Below are positions 44,455 to 52,277 of a DNA stretch of 64,000 nt, piece by piece; within the stretch, counting starts at the first letter, position 1, and each line of letters opens with the position of its first letter. Source of the stretch: an uncultured Lachnospiraceae bacterium (GTDB lineage Bacteria; Bacillota; Clostridia; Lachnospirales; Lachnospiraceae); the NCBI GenBank assembly GCA_944383765.1, contig CALWQT010000003.1:62001-126000 (forward strand). Direction: 5' to 3'. Under the pieces are notes generated by a model. That model worked only from the letters and a program-made list of their open reading frames with translations. It did no database searches and had not been told where the DNA came from. Both the position numbers and the translations under genes were made by a program.

Positions 44455-45108
44455 ATGAAGATTCCGGGAGGTACGAACCAGCTTGATCAATGGAAATCCA
44501 TTATGTTCCTGTATGATTCTGCGCTGAAAGAAATCAATACGAAAATAGAGATTTTGAACAATGAATTTGTACAGATCAATGATTATAATCCGATTGAGCA
44601 TATAAAATCCCGTTTAAAAACACCGGAAAGCATTGTGAAAAAGCTGAAGAGGAATGGTTATGACGTTACCATAGAGAATATGGTGGATAAACTGAGTGAT
44701 ATTGCAGGTATTAGGATTATCTGTTCGTTCCGTTCTGATATTTATCTGCTGGCTGACATGATTTCCAGACAGAGAGATGTAACCGTGCTGTATGTGAAGG
44801 ATTATATCAAGAGTCCGAAACCGAATGGGTATCGCAGTTATCATATGGTGGTAACAGTTCCCATTTATCTAAATGGAAATTTAGTAGAAACTAAAGTAGA
44901 GATCCAGATACGGACAGTAGCTATGGATTTCTGGGCCAGCCTGGAACATAAGATTTATTATAAATTTGAAGGAGATGGTCCTGAAAATCTGCAGCAGGAG
45001 TTAAAAGCTTGCGCAGATATGGTGGATATGCTGGATGCCAAGATGTTTTCTCTGAATGAAAGGATCCTGGAAGTCAGCAGGGAACAGAATAAAAATAAAA
45101 ATGTTTAA
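44455..45108 (+). CDS. Small alarmone synthetase (GTP pyrophosphokinase, RelQ/YjbM type)
   Basis: A 217-residue RelA/SpoT synthetase domain without hydrolase or regulatory domains. Motifs: HIKSRLKTPESIVKKLKR, LSDIAGIRIIC, YIKSPKPNGYRSYHMVV (the conserved Gly-Tyr-x-x-x-His loop), EIQIRTVAMDFWASLEHKIYY. It makes (p)ppGpp from GTP and ATP. GGGGGAGGACGA precedes the ATG. Size and motifs fit the small synthetases that respond to cell-wall or stress cues. Confidence 0.9.
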   Translation: MKIPGGTNQLDQWKSIMFLYDSALKEINTKIEILNNEFVQINDYNPIEHIKSRLKTPESIVKKLKRNGYDVTIENMVDKLSDIAGIRIICSFRSDIYLLADMISRQRDVTVLYVKDYIKSPKPNGYRSYHMVVTVPIYLNGNLVETKVEIQIRTVAMDFWASLEHKIYYKFEGDGPENLQQELKACADMVDMLDAKMFSLNERILEVSREQNKNKNV

Positions 45109-45112
45109 AAAC

Positions 45113-45155
45113 AAGGAATCAGCCTGACAGATAGGCTCTGTCAGGCTGATTCCTT
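45113..45155 (+). other. Perfect 18-bp hairpin without T-run
   Basis: AAGGAATCAGCCTGACAG pairs with CTGTCAGGCTGATTCCTT around ATAGGCT. On the plus strand no T-run follows; on the minus strand it is followed by GTTTTTAAAC. It could end transcription entering from the right or stabilise the synthetase mRNA. Confidence 0.7.
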
Positions 45156-45211
45156 ACATGCTGCCGGATTCAGGGAACGGCTGGCAGCAGGACAGACAGG
45201 AGGAATGAAAA

Positions 45212-46603
45212 ATGACAGGAAAAGAGCTTCAGGAAAAACTTACATGGAAATTTGCAGATATATCAAAACGGTATCCGGAAGATGTGGAGAAAGCAGATCG
45301 GTTCTGCAGCGGATATAAGGATTTTTTGAATCGGGGAAAAACAGAACGGGAGTGCGTCAGTGAGACTGTGAAACTGCTGGAAGCAGCCGGTTACCGTCCC
45401 CTGGATATTCATAGGGAATATCAGGCTGGTGATAAAGTATATGAGATCAACAGAGGGAAATCTGTGATTGCGACTACTTTCGGGACCAGACCGCTGGAAG
45501 AGGGAATACGAATGAATGGTGCCCATATTGATTCGCCCCGGTTGGATCTGAAACCTAACCCAGTATTTGAAAAGAATGGGATTGCTTATTTTAAAACTCA
45601 TTATTACGGCGGAATCCGGAAGTATCAGTGGGTGACCATTCCTCTTTCCATGCATGGAATTGTTTATCTGGAAGATGGTACAAAAGTAGAAATCTGCCTG
45701 GGAGAGAAAGAGGGAGAGCCGGTATTTTGTATGACGGATCTGCTTCCTCACTTGTCAGCAGAGCAAAATGGAAGAAAATTGTCAGAGGGTATCAAAGGAG
45801 AGGAACTGAATGTGATCATTGGTTCTTTGCCTTATGAGGACAGCGAAGAAATAAAAGAAGCAGTAAAGTTAAAAGCATTGGTGCTTTTACATGAGTATTA
45901 CGGAATTACAGAAAAAGATTTCCTCCGGGCAGAGATTGAACTGGTTCCTACTTATAAGGCGGTGGACATCGGACTGGACAGAAGCCTGATAGGCGCTTAC
46001 GGGCAGGACGACAGAGTGTGCGCCTATACGGCTCTGCAGGCGGAGATTGATGTGAAAGCTCCGGTTTACACCACAATGACAGTCCTGGCGGATAAAGAAG
46101 AGATTGGATCTACAGGTAATACAGGACTGGATTCTGATTTTGTCCTTCATTATGTAGAAAAGCTGGCAGCCGTGATGAAAGTGGACAGCAGAGACGTTCT
46201 GCGGAATTCTCTGTGTCTGTCTTCCGATGTGAATGCAGCTTATGATCCTACATTTGCCAGCGTATATGAAGACAGAAATTCCTGCTATGTGAATAAGGGC
46301 TGTGTATTGACAAAATATACTGGTTCCAGAGGAAAATCAGGTTCCAATGATGCCAGTGCGGAAACGATGGCGAAAGTGATCCGGATCATGGACGAAGCAG
46401 GCGTATGCTGGCAGACAGGAGAATTAGGGGCAGTAGATGCAGGAGGCGGCGGAACGATCGCTAAATTTGTGGCAGCCATGGATGTGGATGTAGTGGATTT
46501 AGGCGTGCCGATCCTGTCCATGCATTCACCTTTTGAACTTTCTTCCAAACTTGATGTGTATCACACATACAGGGCGTTTAAGGCATTCTATGAGGCAGAA
46601 TGA
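45212..46603 (+). CDS. M18 family aminopeptidase
   Basis: A 463-residue cytoplasmic metalloaminopeptidase. Metal and catalytic motifs: NGAHIDSPRLDLKPNP, LIGAYGQDDRVCAYTAL, DKEEIGSTGNTGLDS, SSDVNAAYDPTF, and the late SMHSPFELSSKLD. The length fits M18 (ApeB/aspartyl aminopeptidase) enzymes, which remove N-terminal residues from peptides using zinc. GGAGGAATGAAAA precedes the ATG. No neighbour hints at a special substrate. Confidence 0.92.
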   Translation: MTGKELQEKLTWKFADISKRYPEDVEKADRFCSGYKDFLNRGKTERECVSETVKLLEAAGYRPLDIHREYQAGDKVYEINRGKSVIATTFGTRPLEEGIRMNGAHIDSPRLDLKPNPVFEKNGIAYFKTHYYGGIRKYQWVTIPLSMHGIVYLEDGTKVEICLGEKEGEPVFCMTDLLPHLSAEQNGRKLSEGIKGEELNVIIGSLPYEDSEEIKEAVKLKALVLLHEYYGITEKDFLRAEIELVPTYKAVDIGLDRSLIGAYGQDDRVCAYTALQAEIDVKAPVYTTMTVLADKEEIGSTGNTGLDSDFVLHYVEKLAAVMKVDSRDVLRNSLCLSSDVNAAYDPTFASVYEDRNSCYVNKGCVLTKYTGSRGKSGSNDASAETMAKVIRIMDEAGVCWQTGELGAVDAGGGGTIAKFVAAMDVDVVDLGVPILSMHSPFELSSKLDVYHTYRAFKAFYEAE

Positions 46604-46630
46604 TAAGGGGAAGCCGGAAGAATCGGGGAG

Positions 46631-46659
46631 TTGCATACCTGGAGTAATTGTGGTATAAC
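46631..46659 (+). promoter_or_regulatory. Sigma-A promoter of the trigger-factor-like lipoprotein gene
   Basis: TTGCAT (46631-46636), 17-base spacer, TATAAC (46654-46659) with an extended TGG before it. Confidence 0.75.
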
Positions 46660-46689
46660 TACCTATACACCTAAAAAAGGAGGAAGAAA

Positions 46690-47766
46690 ATGAGGAAATA
46701 TGTAACTTTATGTGCCTGTGGCCTGGCAGTTGCCATGTTAGCTGCTGGCTGCGGAACGAAAACGGAGGAATCTGCAGAGACTACGGTGGAGAGTACCGAT
46801 GAAACTGGGGAGACTTCCAGTCAGGTAGAAATCAATGGAGAAGTGGAACTGGGACAGTATAAAGGAATTGAAGTGGAAAAAATAGATACTGCTGTAACGG
46901 ATGAAGAATTGCAGCAGGCTATAGATTCTGAACTGCAGGCCAATCCTGATTACACAGAAGTGGACAGACCGGCTCAGGAAGGGGATGTGGTCAACATCGA
47001 TTATGTAGGTATGCTGGATGGGGAAGCCTTTGACGGTGGAACAGCTCAGGGGCAGGACCTGACTCTGGGTTCAGGTACTTATATTGATGGATTTGAAGAA
47101 GGGCTCATCGGAGCGGTAAAAGGGCAGGAACTTTCACTGGAACTGACATTCCCGGATCCATATTATAACAATCCGGATCTGGCTGGAAAAGATGTAGTGT
47201 TTGACGTTACCGTAAACCGGGTAGAGGAAACAGCTGCTGCGGAACTGAATGATGCATTTGTTCAGAGAGTTTCTGATTTTGAAACGGTAGATGAATGGAA
47301 AGCAGATTTGAAGGCCCAGATGGAAGAGGAAAAAACTCAGAATGCTGATCTGCAGATCGAAAATACGGTTTTAGGTATGGCGCTGGAGGGCTGTACATTT
47401 TCCGGTATTGAAGACTCAGTAGACCAGGTATATAACCAGGGCAAAACCCAGATGGACAATATGCTGTCTATGCAGGGTATGACACTGGAAGATTATTTAT
47501 CTGCTGTGGGCATGACAGAGGAAGATTATGAGTCTTATCTGAAAGAGAATGCAGAAAATAATGTGAAGATGGAGTTAATGCTCAGAAAGATCGCAGAGGT
47601 AGAAAATCTGGAGATCAATGACGAAGCAAAGCAAACGGTAGCAGAGCTGAACGGAATGGAGAATTTCGATGCCCTGGCTGAGGCAGCCGGACAGGAAGAA
47701 GCAGAAAGATTTGCCAGAAACTGGACAGCAATTGATTTTGTTAAGAGCAATGCCGTTTATAAATAA
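46690..47766 (+). CDS. Lipid-anchored trigger-factor-like PPIase/chaperone
   Basis: A 358-residue lipoprotein: signal peptide with lipobox LAAG|C at Cys21, an acidic Thr/Glu linker (22-48), a segment GQYKGIEVEKIDTAVTDEEL, an FKBP domain (about 95-180: EGDVVNIDYVGMLDGEAFDGG, GSGTYIDGFEEGLIGAVKGQ) and a helical C-terminal chaperone-like region (about 185-350). This is trigger factor's PPIase and C-terminal layout, with the ribosome-binding N-domain replaced by a lipid anchor. It should act outside the membrane on secreted proteins, as PrsA does. It is followed by xpt after 39 bases. Confidence 0.88.
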   Translation: MRKYVTLCACGLAVAMLAAGCGTKTEESAETTVESTDETGETSSQVEINGEVELGQYKGIEVEKIDTAVTDEELQQAIDSELQANPDYTEVDRPAQEGDVVNIDYVGMLDGEAFDGGTAQGQDLTLGSGTYIDGFEEGLIGAVKGQELSLELTFPDPYYNNPDLAGKDVVFDVTVNRVEETAAAELNDAFVQRVSDFETVDEWKADLKAQMEEEKTQNADLQIENTVLGMALEGCTFSGIEDSVDQVYNQGKTQMDNMLSMQGMTLEDYLSAVGMTEEDYESYLKENAENNVKMELMLRKIAEVENLEINDEAKQTVAELNGMENFDALAEAAGQEEAERFARNWTAIDFVKSNAVYK

Positions 47767-47805
47767 TAAGAGGAAAAACGCAGGATAAAAGGCAGGAGGC
47801 ATAAG

Positions 47806-48393
47806 ATGCAGCTACTGAAAGACAGGATACGGAAAGATGGACAGGTATTTCCTGGAAATGTACTGAAAGTGGACAGTTTTCTGAATCATCAGATGGATAT
47901 TAAGTTATTTTCAGAGTTTGGGAAGGAGTTTAAGCGGCGCTTTGAAGGAGAGGAAATCAATAAAATCCTGACAATAGAAGCGTCTGGTATCGGGATTGCC
48001 TGTATTGTAGCGCAGTCTTTTGATGTCCCGGTGGTATTTGCAAAAAAAAGCGAAAGCAGGAATATTGCAGGCGAAGTATATTCCAGTAAAGTGGAGTCCT
48101 ATACCCATGGAAGAGTGTATGATATCATTGTATCAAAAAAATTCCTGGGACCGGAGGATAAAGTCCTGATCATAGATGATTTTATGGCAAATGGAGCAGC
48201 CATGGAAGGACTGCTGGAAGTAATCCGTGAGTCCGGTGCCAAAGTGGTGGGCGCAGGAATCATTATTGAAAAAGGCTTCCAGGGCGGTGGAGAGCGTCTG
48301 CGCAGGCAGGGCCTGAGAGTGGAATCTCTTGCAATCGTAGATGGCATGAATGATGAGACAGGGGAGATTGTATTTCGAGATGATAAGCAGTAA
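47806..48393 (+). CDS. xpt: Xanthine phosphoribosyltransferase
   Basis: A 195-residue type I PRTase: N-terminal LKDRIRKDGQVFPGNVLKVDSFLNHQMD, the PRPP loop VLIIDDFMANGAAMEGLLEV, and the flexible loop with KSESRNIAGEVYSS. These are typical of Xpt, which makes XMP from xanthine and PRPP. GCAGGAGGC precedes the ATG. No purine riboswitch is visible in the 39-base gap upstream, unlike in B. subtilis. It overlaps the HAD gene by 14 bases. Confidence 0.93.
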   Translation: MQLLKDRIRKDGQVFPGNVLKVDSFLNHQMDIKLFSEFGKEFKRRFEGEEINKILTIEASGIGIACIVAQSFDVPVVFAKKSESRNIAGEVYSSKVESYTHGRVYDIIVSKKFLGPEDKVLIIDDFMANGAAMEGLLEVIRESGAKVVGAGIIIEKGFQGGGERLRRQGLRVESLAIVDGMNDETGEIVFRDDKQ

Positions 48394-49183
48394 AGAACGC
48401 AAGGCTTTGTTTTTTGATGTGGACGGAACGCTGATCAGTGAAATGGGCAAATATATTCCGGAAAGTACAGTGAAGGCTTTGGGAAAAGCCATGGAGAAGG
48501 GCCATATGGTCTTTATCAATTCTGGAAGGACTTACTGTCTGCTGGACTTTCTGAAGAAAGAAATTCCTGTTGATGGTTTTTTGTGCGGCTGCGGCACCCA
48601 GATCATAGTACATGGAGAAAGCAGATTCCATAAAACCATCGACAGAAAACGGGGCAGAGAGATTAAAGAAGCCATTCTTGCGTGTAATCTGGATGGTTGT
48701 CTTGAGGCAGAGACCGATGTTTATTTTCAAAGAGGACGTTCCCGCATAGAGACTGTGAGGGAACTGAAACACAGAATGGTACATGAATATGGGTTATCTG
48801 TTACCTATGGCTGGGAAGAAGACTGTTATGACTATGACAAATTCTGCGTATTTTGTGATGAAAACAGTGATGTCGAAAGATTTCTTGCTTCTGTCCCGGA
48901 AATGGAGGCGATTGACCGGGGAGAGGGCATGTATGAATGTGTTCCCAGAGGCTGCAGTAAAGGTACTGCGGTAGAATGGGTTTTAAAAGAGTATGGTATT
49001 TCCCCGGATCATGCCTATGTATTTGGAGACAGCACAAATGATATCCCCATGTTTTCCTGCGTACCGAACCGGATCGCCATGGGAGTACATGCACCGGAAC
49101 TTCTTGCATTTCAGCCGTTTGTAACAAAGACTGTGGAGGATGGCGGTATCGCTTATGCCATGGAGCAGCTTGGTATTATATAG
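48380..49183 (+). CDS. Cof-type HAD family hydrolase
   Basis: A 267-residue HAD phosphatase of the Cof/YbjI class: motif I ALFFDVDGTLI, motif II INSGRTY, motif III near Lys in CSKGTAVEWVLKEYG, motif IV YVFGDSTNDIPMFS, and a C2 cap between. It dephosphorylates sugar phosphates, cofactors or nucleotides; the substrate is unknown. The start is uncertain: I prefer the ATG at 48380, close to the conserved domain and coupled to the xpt stop; an ATG at 48350 is also in frame. Confidence 0.85.
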   Translation: MISSKERKALFFDVDGTLISEMGKYIPESTVKALGKAMEKGHMVFINSGRTYCLLDFLKKEIPVDGFLCGCGTQIIVHGESRFHKTIDRKRGREIKEAILACNLDGCLEAETDVYFQRGRSRIETVRELKHRMVHEYGLSVTYGWEEDCYDYDKFCVFCDENSDVERFLASVPEMEAIDRGEGMYECVPRGCSKGTAVEWVLKEYGISPDHAYVFGDSTNDIPMFSCVPNRIAMGVHAPELLAFQPFVTKTVEDGGIAYAMEQLGII

Positions 49184-49194
49184 GAGGAAGGACC

Positions 49195-49872
49195 ATGATT
49201 TATATTGTGGAAGATGACAGCAGTATTCGGGAACTGGTAATCTACACATTGAATAGCCAGGGCATGGAAGCAGAAGGTTTTGCAGATCCAGGCCTTTTCT
49301 GGAAAGCTTTGGAACGGCTGGTGCCGGATCTGGTACTTCTGGATATTATGCTGCCGGAAGAAGATGGACTTTCTATTCTGAAAAAACTGCGGACAGATAA
49401 AAAGACAGAAAGCCTTCCTGTCATTATGCTGACGGCAAAAGGCAGCGAGTATGATACGGTGATCGGACTGGACAGTGGAGCGGATGACTATATTCCCAAA
49501 CCGTTCCGTATGATGGAACTGATCTCCAGAGTCCGGGCAGTGCTCAGGCGGGCAGGCAGACAGGAAAAACAGGAGGAAGAGTACCAGATCGGTTCTCTTT
49601 ATGTGAATCCATCCAAGCATATTGTGAAGGCTGGCGGAGAGAACGTAGTTCTGACTTTGAAGGAGTTTGAAGTACTCTGCCGCTTGGTCAGTCATCCAGG
49701 TACTGTTTTTACCAGAGCGCAGCTGCTGGATGATATCTGGGGTTATGAATTTGATGGTGAAAGCCGGACCGTTGATGTGCATATCCGTACCCTGCGCCAG
49801 AAACTGGGAGAAGCAGGAGATTGTATTGAAACGATACGGGGAGTAGGGTATAAAATTGACAGTAACCGTTGA
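49195..49872 (+). CDS. Orphan OmpR/PhoB-type response regulator
   Basis: A 225-residue response regulator: receiver domain with acidic EDD (6-8), phospho-acceptor Asp50 in LVLLDIMLP, and the conserved MLTAK and KPF; C-terminal winged HTH with TLKEFEVLCRLVSHPGTVFTRAQLL and SRTVDVHIRTLRQKLG. No sensor kinase gene is next to it; a terminator follows 20 bases after the stop, so the kinase is elsewhere or lost. AGGAGGAAGG precedes the ATG. It follows the HAD gene by 11 bases. Confidence 0.93.
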   Translation: MIYIVEDDSSIRELVIYTLNSQGMEAEGFADPGLFWKALERLVPDLVLLDIMLPEEDGLSILKKLRTDKKTESLPVIMLTAKGSEYDTVIGLDSGADDYIPKPFRMMELISRVRAVLRRAGRQEKQEEEYQIGSLYVNPSKHIVKAGGENVVLTLKEFEVLCRLVSHPGTVFTRAQLLDDIWGYEFDGESRTVDVHIRTLRQKLGEAGDCIETIRGVGYKIDSNR

Positions 49873-49892
49873 TCCTGTTGTTTGGCAGATGC

Positions 49893-49925
49893 AGCCGGTA
49901 TGGAAATTTCCATACCGGCTTTTTG
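49893..49925 (+). terminator. Intrinsic terminator after the response regulator
   Basis: AGCCGGTATGGAAA pairs with TTTCCATACCGGCT, followed by TTTT. Confidence 0.92.
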
Positions 49926-49964
49926 ATTGAAATAAGAAAGAGCTGTCCTTTCTTCCCGCATTCC

Positions 49965-49993
49965 GAATATCGTCTTTTCCCCCTGCATACATT
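49965..49993 (+). promoter_or_regulatory. Sigma-E-like promoter of spoIIID
   Basis: GAATAT (49965-49970), 15-base spacer, CATACATT (49986-49993). This matches the sporulation sigma-E pattern (-35 with ATA, -10 CATACAAT-like), as expected for spoIIID. Confidence 0.8.
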
Positions 49994-50021
49994 GTAAAAA
50001 CAAGTTTTCCGGGGGATTTCC

Positions 50022-50306
50022 GTGAAAGAATATATCGAAGAACGGGCAGTGGCTATTGCAAATTATATTATAGACTGCAATGCGACGGTCAGACAGACGG
50101 CAAAAAAATTTGGGATCAGTAAGAGTACGGTACACAAAGATGTAACCGACCGTCTGGAGCACATTAATCCATCTTTGGCTGCCCAGGCCCGGGTCGTGCT
50201 GGACATCAATAAATCGGAACGGCACATTCGGGGAGGAATGGCGACAAAAGAGAAATATCAACACCGCCTTCAAATCTGTGGTAAAAATACAGAGAACCAT
50301 TCATAG
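50022..50306 (+). CDS. spoIIID: Sporulation transcription factor SpoIIID
   Basis: A 94-residue protein that matches SpoIIID over its length: YIEERAVAIANYIIDCNATVRQTAKKFGISKSTVHKDVTDRL, a helix-turn-helix, followed by the basic region and RHIRGGMATKEKYQ. It controls mother-cell gene expression between sigma-E and sigma-K. The start is GTG at 50022, 5 bases after GGGGGA. It is a single-gene unit with a sigma-E-like promoter and a terminator. Confidence 0.96.
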   Translation: MKEYIEERAVAIANYIIDCNATVRQTAKKFGISKSTVHKDVTDRLEHINPSLAAQARVVLDINKSERHIRGGMATKEKYQHRLQICGKNTENHS

Positions 50307-50352
50307 AAAAAAGCTTCTGCTGTAATTCGAGGATTATGGCAGAAGCTTTTTT
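50307..50352 (+). terminator. Intrinsic terminator after spoIIID
   Basis: AAAAAAGCTTCTGC pairs with GCAGAAGCTTTTTT; the arms carry their own A and T runs. Confidence 0.9.
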
Positions 50353-50383
50353 AATCTGTAACAAACTGGATTTTGGACGGTCC

Positions 50384-50412
50384 TTGACAAGGTATGGGAA
50401 AAACAGTATAAT
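50384..50412 (+). promoter_or_regulatory. Consensus sigma-A promoter of the TetR gene
   Basis: TTGACA (50384-50389), 17-base spacer, TATAAT (50407-50412): a perfect consensus promoter, which would need tight repression. Confidence 0.93.
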
Positions 50413-50425
50413 GAACAATGTTCAT
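50411..50425. promoter_or_regulatory. TetR operator 1
   Basis: ATGAACAATGTTCAT: a perfect 15-bp palindrome that overlaps the -10 and the expected start near 50419. It recurs at 51037. Confidence 0.88.
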
Positions 50426-50439
50426 ATTGAGGTGATGAC

Positions 50440-51009
50440 ATGAATACAATGATAACATCGAAAGAGGAGATTTTAAAAACCAGCCGGGAGCTGATCCGGA
50501 AACAGGGGTGGTCAGCAGTCAATATCCGTTCGGTTGCAGCTGCCTGTGGGGTGTCGGTGGGATCTATTTACAATTATTTTGATTCTAAGTCGGCTCTGGT
50601 AGGTGCCACTGTGGAAAGTGTTTGGTGTGAGATTTTTCACCGCCCGGAGGATAAGGATGTGTTTCAGGATACCCAGGCATGTATTACCTGGATGTACAGC
50701 CGGATGGAATATGGATGCAAACAGTATCCTGGGTTTTTCACTCTTCATTCACTGGGGTTTATGCGTGAAGATAAGCCGGATGGAAAACGGCGGATGCAGC
50801 AGACATGGACACATATCCTGGAGGGATTGTGTGCTGTCTTAAAACGGGATACCAGAATTCGGGATGACGCTTTTACGGAGCAGTTTACAGCGGAAAAATT
50901 TGCTGATGTTTTGTTTTCCCTGATGCTGTCTGCCTTGTTGCGTCAGGATTATGATCCTGCTGCTGTGTTGGAGATTGTCCGCAGGACGCTCTATTCCAGT
51001 TCCCACTAA
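50440..51009 (+). CDS. TetR family transcriptional regulator
   Basis: A 189-residue TetR-type regulator: HTH of about residues 5-50 (SRELIRKQGWSAVNIRSVAAACGVSVGSIYNYFDSKSAL), then a helical ligand-binding domain with cysteines in the middle (Cys65, Cys76). GAGGTGATG precedes the ATG. Its promoter holds a perfect palindrome, and the same palindrome lies ahead of the following membrane-protein gene, so it probably represses itself and the downstream genes. The inducer is unknown; such clusters often control membrane or efflux proteins. Confidence 0.92.
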   Translation: MNTMITSKEEILKTSRELIRKQGWSAVNIRSVAAACGVSVGSIYNYFDSKSALVGATVESVWCEIFHRPEDKDVFQDTQACITWMYSRMEYGCKQYPGFFTLHSLGFMREDKPDGKRRMQQTWTHILEGLCAVLKRDTRIRDDAFTEQFTAEKFADVLFSLMLSALLRQDYDPAAVLEIVRRTLYSSSH

Positions 51010-51025
51010 GTGGTGGGAATTTTTT
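51000..51025 (+). terminator. Short terminator overlapping the tetR stop
   Basis: TTCCCAC pairs with GTGGGAA around TAAGTG, followed by TTTTTT. The stop codon is in the loop. The stem is short, so read-through into the next genes is likely. Confidence 0.6.
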
Positions 51026-51036
51026 ACCTCAGAAAT

Positions 51037-51049
51037 TGAACAATGTTCA
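51037..51049. promoter_or_regulatory. TetR operator 2
   Basis: TGAACAATGTTCA repeats the core 13 bp of the operator at 50411. It lies between the tetR terminator and the ribosome site of the membrane protein gene. Confidence 0.82.
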
Positions 51050-51061
51050 CTAAAGGAGACA

Positions 51062-51733
51062 ATGACTATGCAGGCAATTATGGAAACTCTATTTGACAGT
51101 GTTTATCTGATTTCTGTTATTACTGTCGGGATTTTGATGATACGGGGCAGTAAAGGCAATGGACAATTTCGACTGTTTGGCTGGATGGCAGTCATATTAG
51201 GAGCAGGAGATTCTTTTCACCTGGTTCCCCGGATTTTCGCTCTTTGTACTACGGGACTGGATGACTATACTGCACTTTTGGGAGCTGGAAAACTGGTCAC
51301 TTCTATTACTATGACAATTTTTTATGTGCTGCTGTATAAAGTTTGGCGGCAGCGTTATCACATCGACGGACAGAGATGGCTTACAGCTGTGGTATATGTT
51401 CTGGCTGTTGTACGGATCCTGTTATGTATGATGCCTCAGAATCAGTGGCTGAGTGCAGAAGCACCGCTCTCCTGGGGGATTTACCGCAATATTCCATTTG
51501 CTCTTCTGGGATTTTTGGTAATCGTGCTATTTTATCGCAGTGCAAAAGAGTATGGAGACAAGAGGTTCCGCTGGATGTGGCTGACTATTACGCTGAGTTT
51601 CGGTTTTTATATTCCAGTGGTGTTGTGGGCGGATACCATACCCTTGATGGGAATGTTGATGATCCCCAAGACCTGTGCCTATGCATGGACAGTACTGATT
51701 GGATATTTTGCCATGAAACAGGAATGCAAATAA
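51062..51733 (+). CDS. Uncharacterised seven-helix-like membrane protein
   Basis: A 223-residue hydrophobic protein with about seven predicted segments (for example SVYLISVITVGILMI, WMAVILGAGDSF, SITMTIFYVLLYKVW, MWLTITLSFGFYIPVVLW). I do not recognise the family. AAGGAG lies 3-8 bases before the ATG at 51062; an upstream in-frame extension overlaps tetR and is unlikely. The TetR operator is 12 bases upstream. It is followed by a DUF2871 membrane protein gene, and the two may form a membrane complex. Confidence 0.8.
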   Translation: MTMQAIMETLFDSVYLISVITVGILMIRGSKGNGQFRLFGWMAVILGAGDSFHLVPRIFALCTTGLDDYTALLGAGKLVTSITMTIFYVLLYKVWRQRYHIDGQRWLTAVVYVLAVVRILLCMMPQNQWLSAEAPLSWGIYRNIPFALLGFLVIVLFYRSAKEYGDKRFRWMWLTITLSFGFYIPVVLWADTIPLMGMLMIPKTCAYAWTVLIGYFAMKQECK

Positions 51734-51746
51734 AGGAGGAAACTGT

Positions 51747-52166
51747 ATGAAACGTTATATGAATACAGCATTGATCTACGCTATTTTCGCCATGATTGGA
51801 GGAGTGTTTTATCGGGAGTTTACGAAATGGAATGGCTTTACTGCAAAAACAACCCTTTCTGCTGTGCATACGCATTATTTTATCATGGGGATGATGGTCT
51901 TCCTGCTGCTGGTTTTGCTGGAAAAGAGTTTTTCTTTCACCAGTGCCAGAACCGGCAGGGTATTGACCGTTTACCATACCGGCCTGAATGTAACAGTTGT
52001 GATGATGATGGTGCGAGGGGTGGCACAGGTGCTGGAAACCCCGCTTTCCTCCGGCATGGATGCGGCGATCTCTGGTATCGCTGGAATCGGTCATATCCTG
52101 CTGGGCGTCAGTCTGGTGCTCCTGCTGCTGCAGGTCAGACGCAGTATAGCGGCAGACCAGATGTAA
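51747..52166 (+). CDS. DUF2871 family membrane protein
   Basis: A 139-residue protein with four hydrophobic segments. The start MKRYMNTALIYAIFAMIGGVFYREFTKWNGF and the central SAVHTHYFIMGMMVFLLL (conserved His pair) match the DUF2871 family as I recall it. Function is unknown; the conserved histidines in a helix might bind heme or metal. GGAGG lies 8 bases before the ATG; it starts 13 bases after the previous gene and is its likely partner. Confidence 0.8.
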   Translation: MKRYMNTALIYAIFAMIGGVFYREFTKWNGFTAKTTLSAVHTHYFIMGMMVFLLLVLLEKSFSFTSARTGRVLTVYHTGLNVTVVMMMVRGVAQVLETPLSSGMDAAISGIAGIGHILLGVSLVLLLLQVRRSIAADQM

Positions 52167-52277
52167 TCGGAACGTCTGGAACCATATATCAACCAGATTT
52201 TATTTCATAAAGAGGAAGAATAACGGCCTGGCCTTCTGCATAAGATGATAATAATACAGGAAAACAGGGAGGCCGTG

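Noticed and set aside
49153..49992. 279-codon open frame on the minus strand over the response regulator
   Set aside because: The plus strand encodes a standard response regulator in full; the minus frame has no recognisable domain and covers a terminator.
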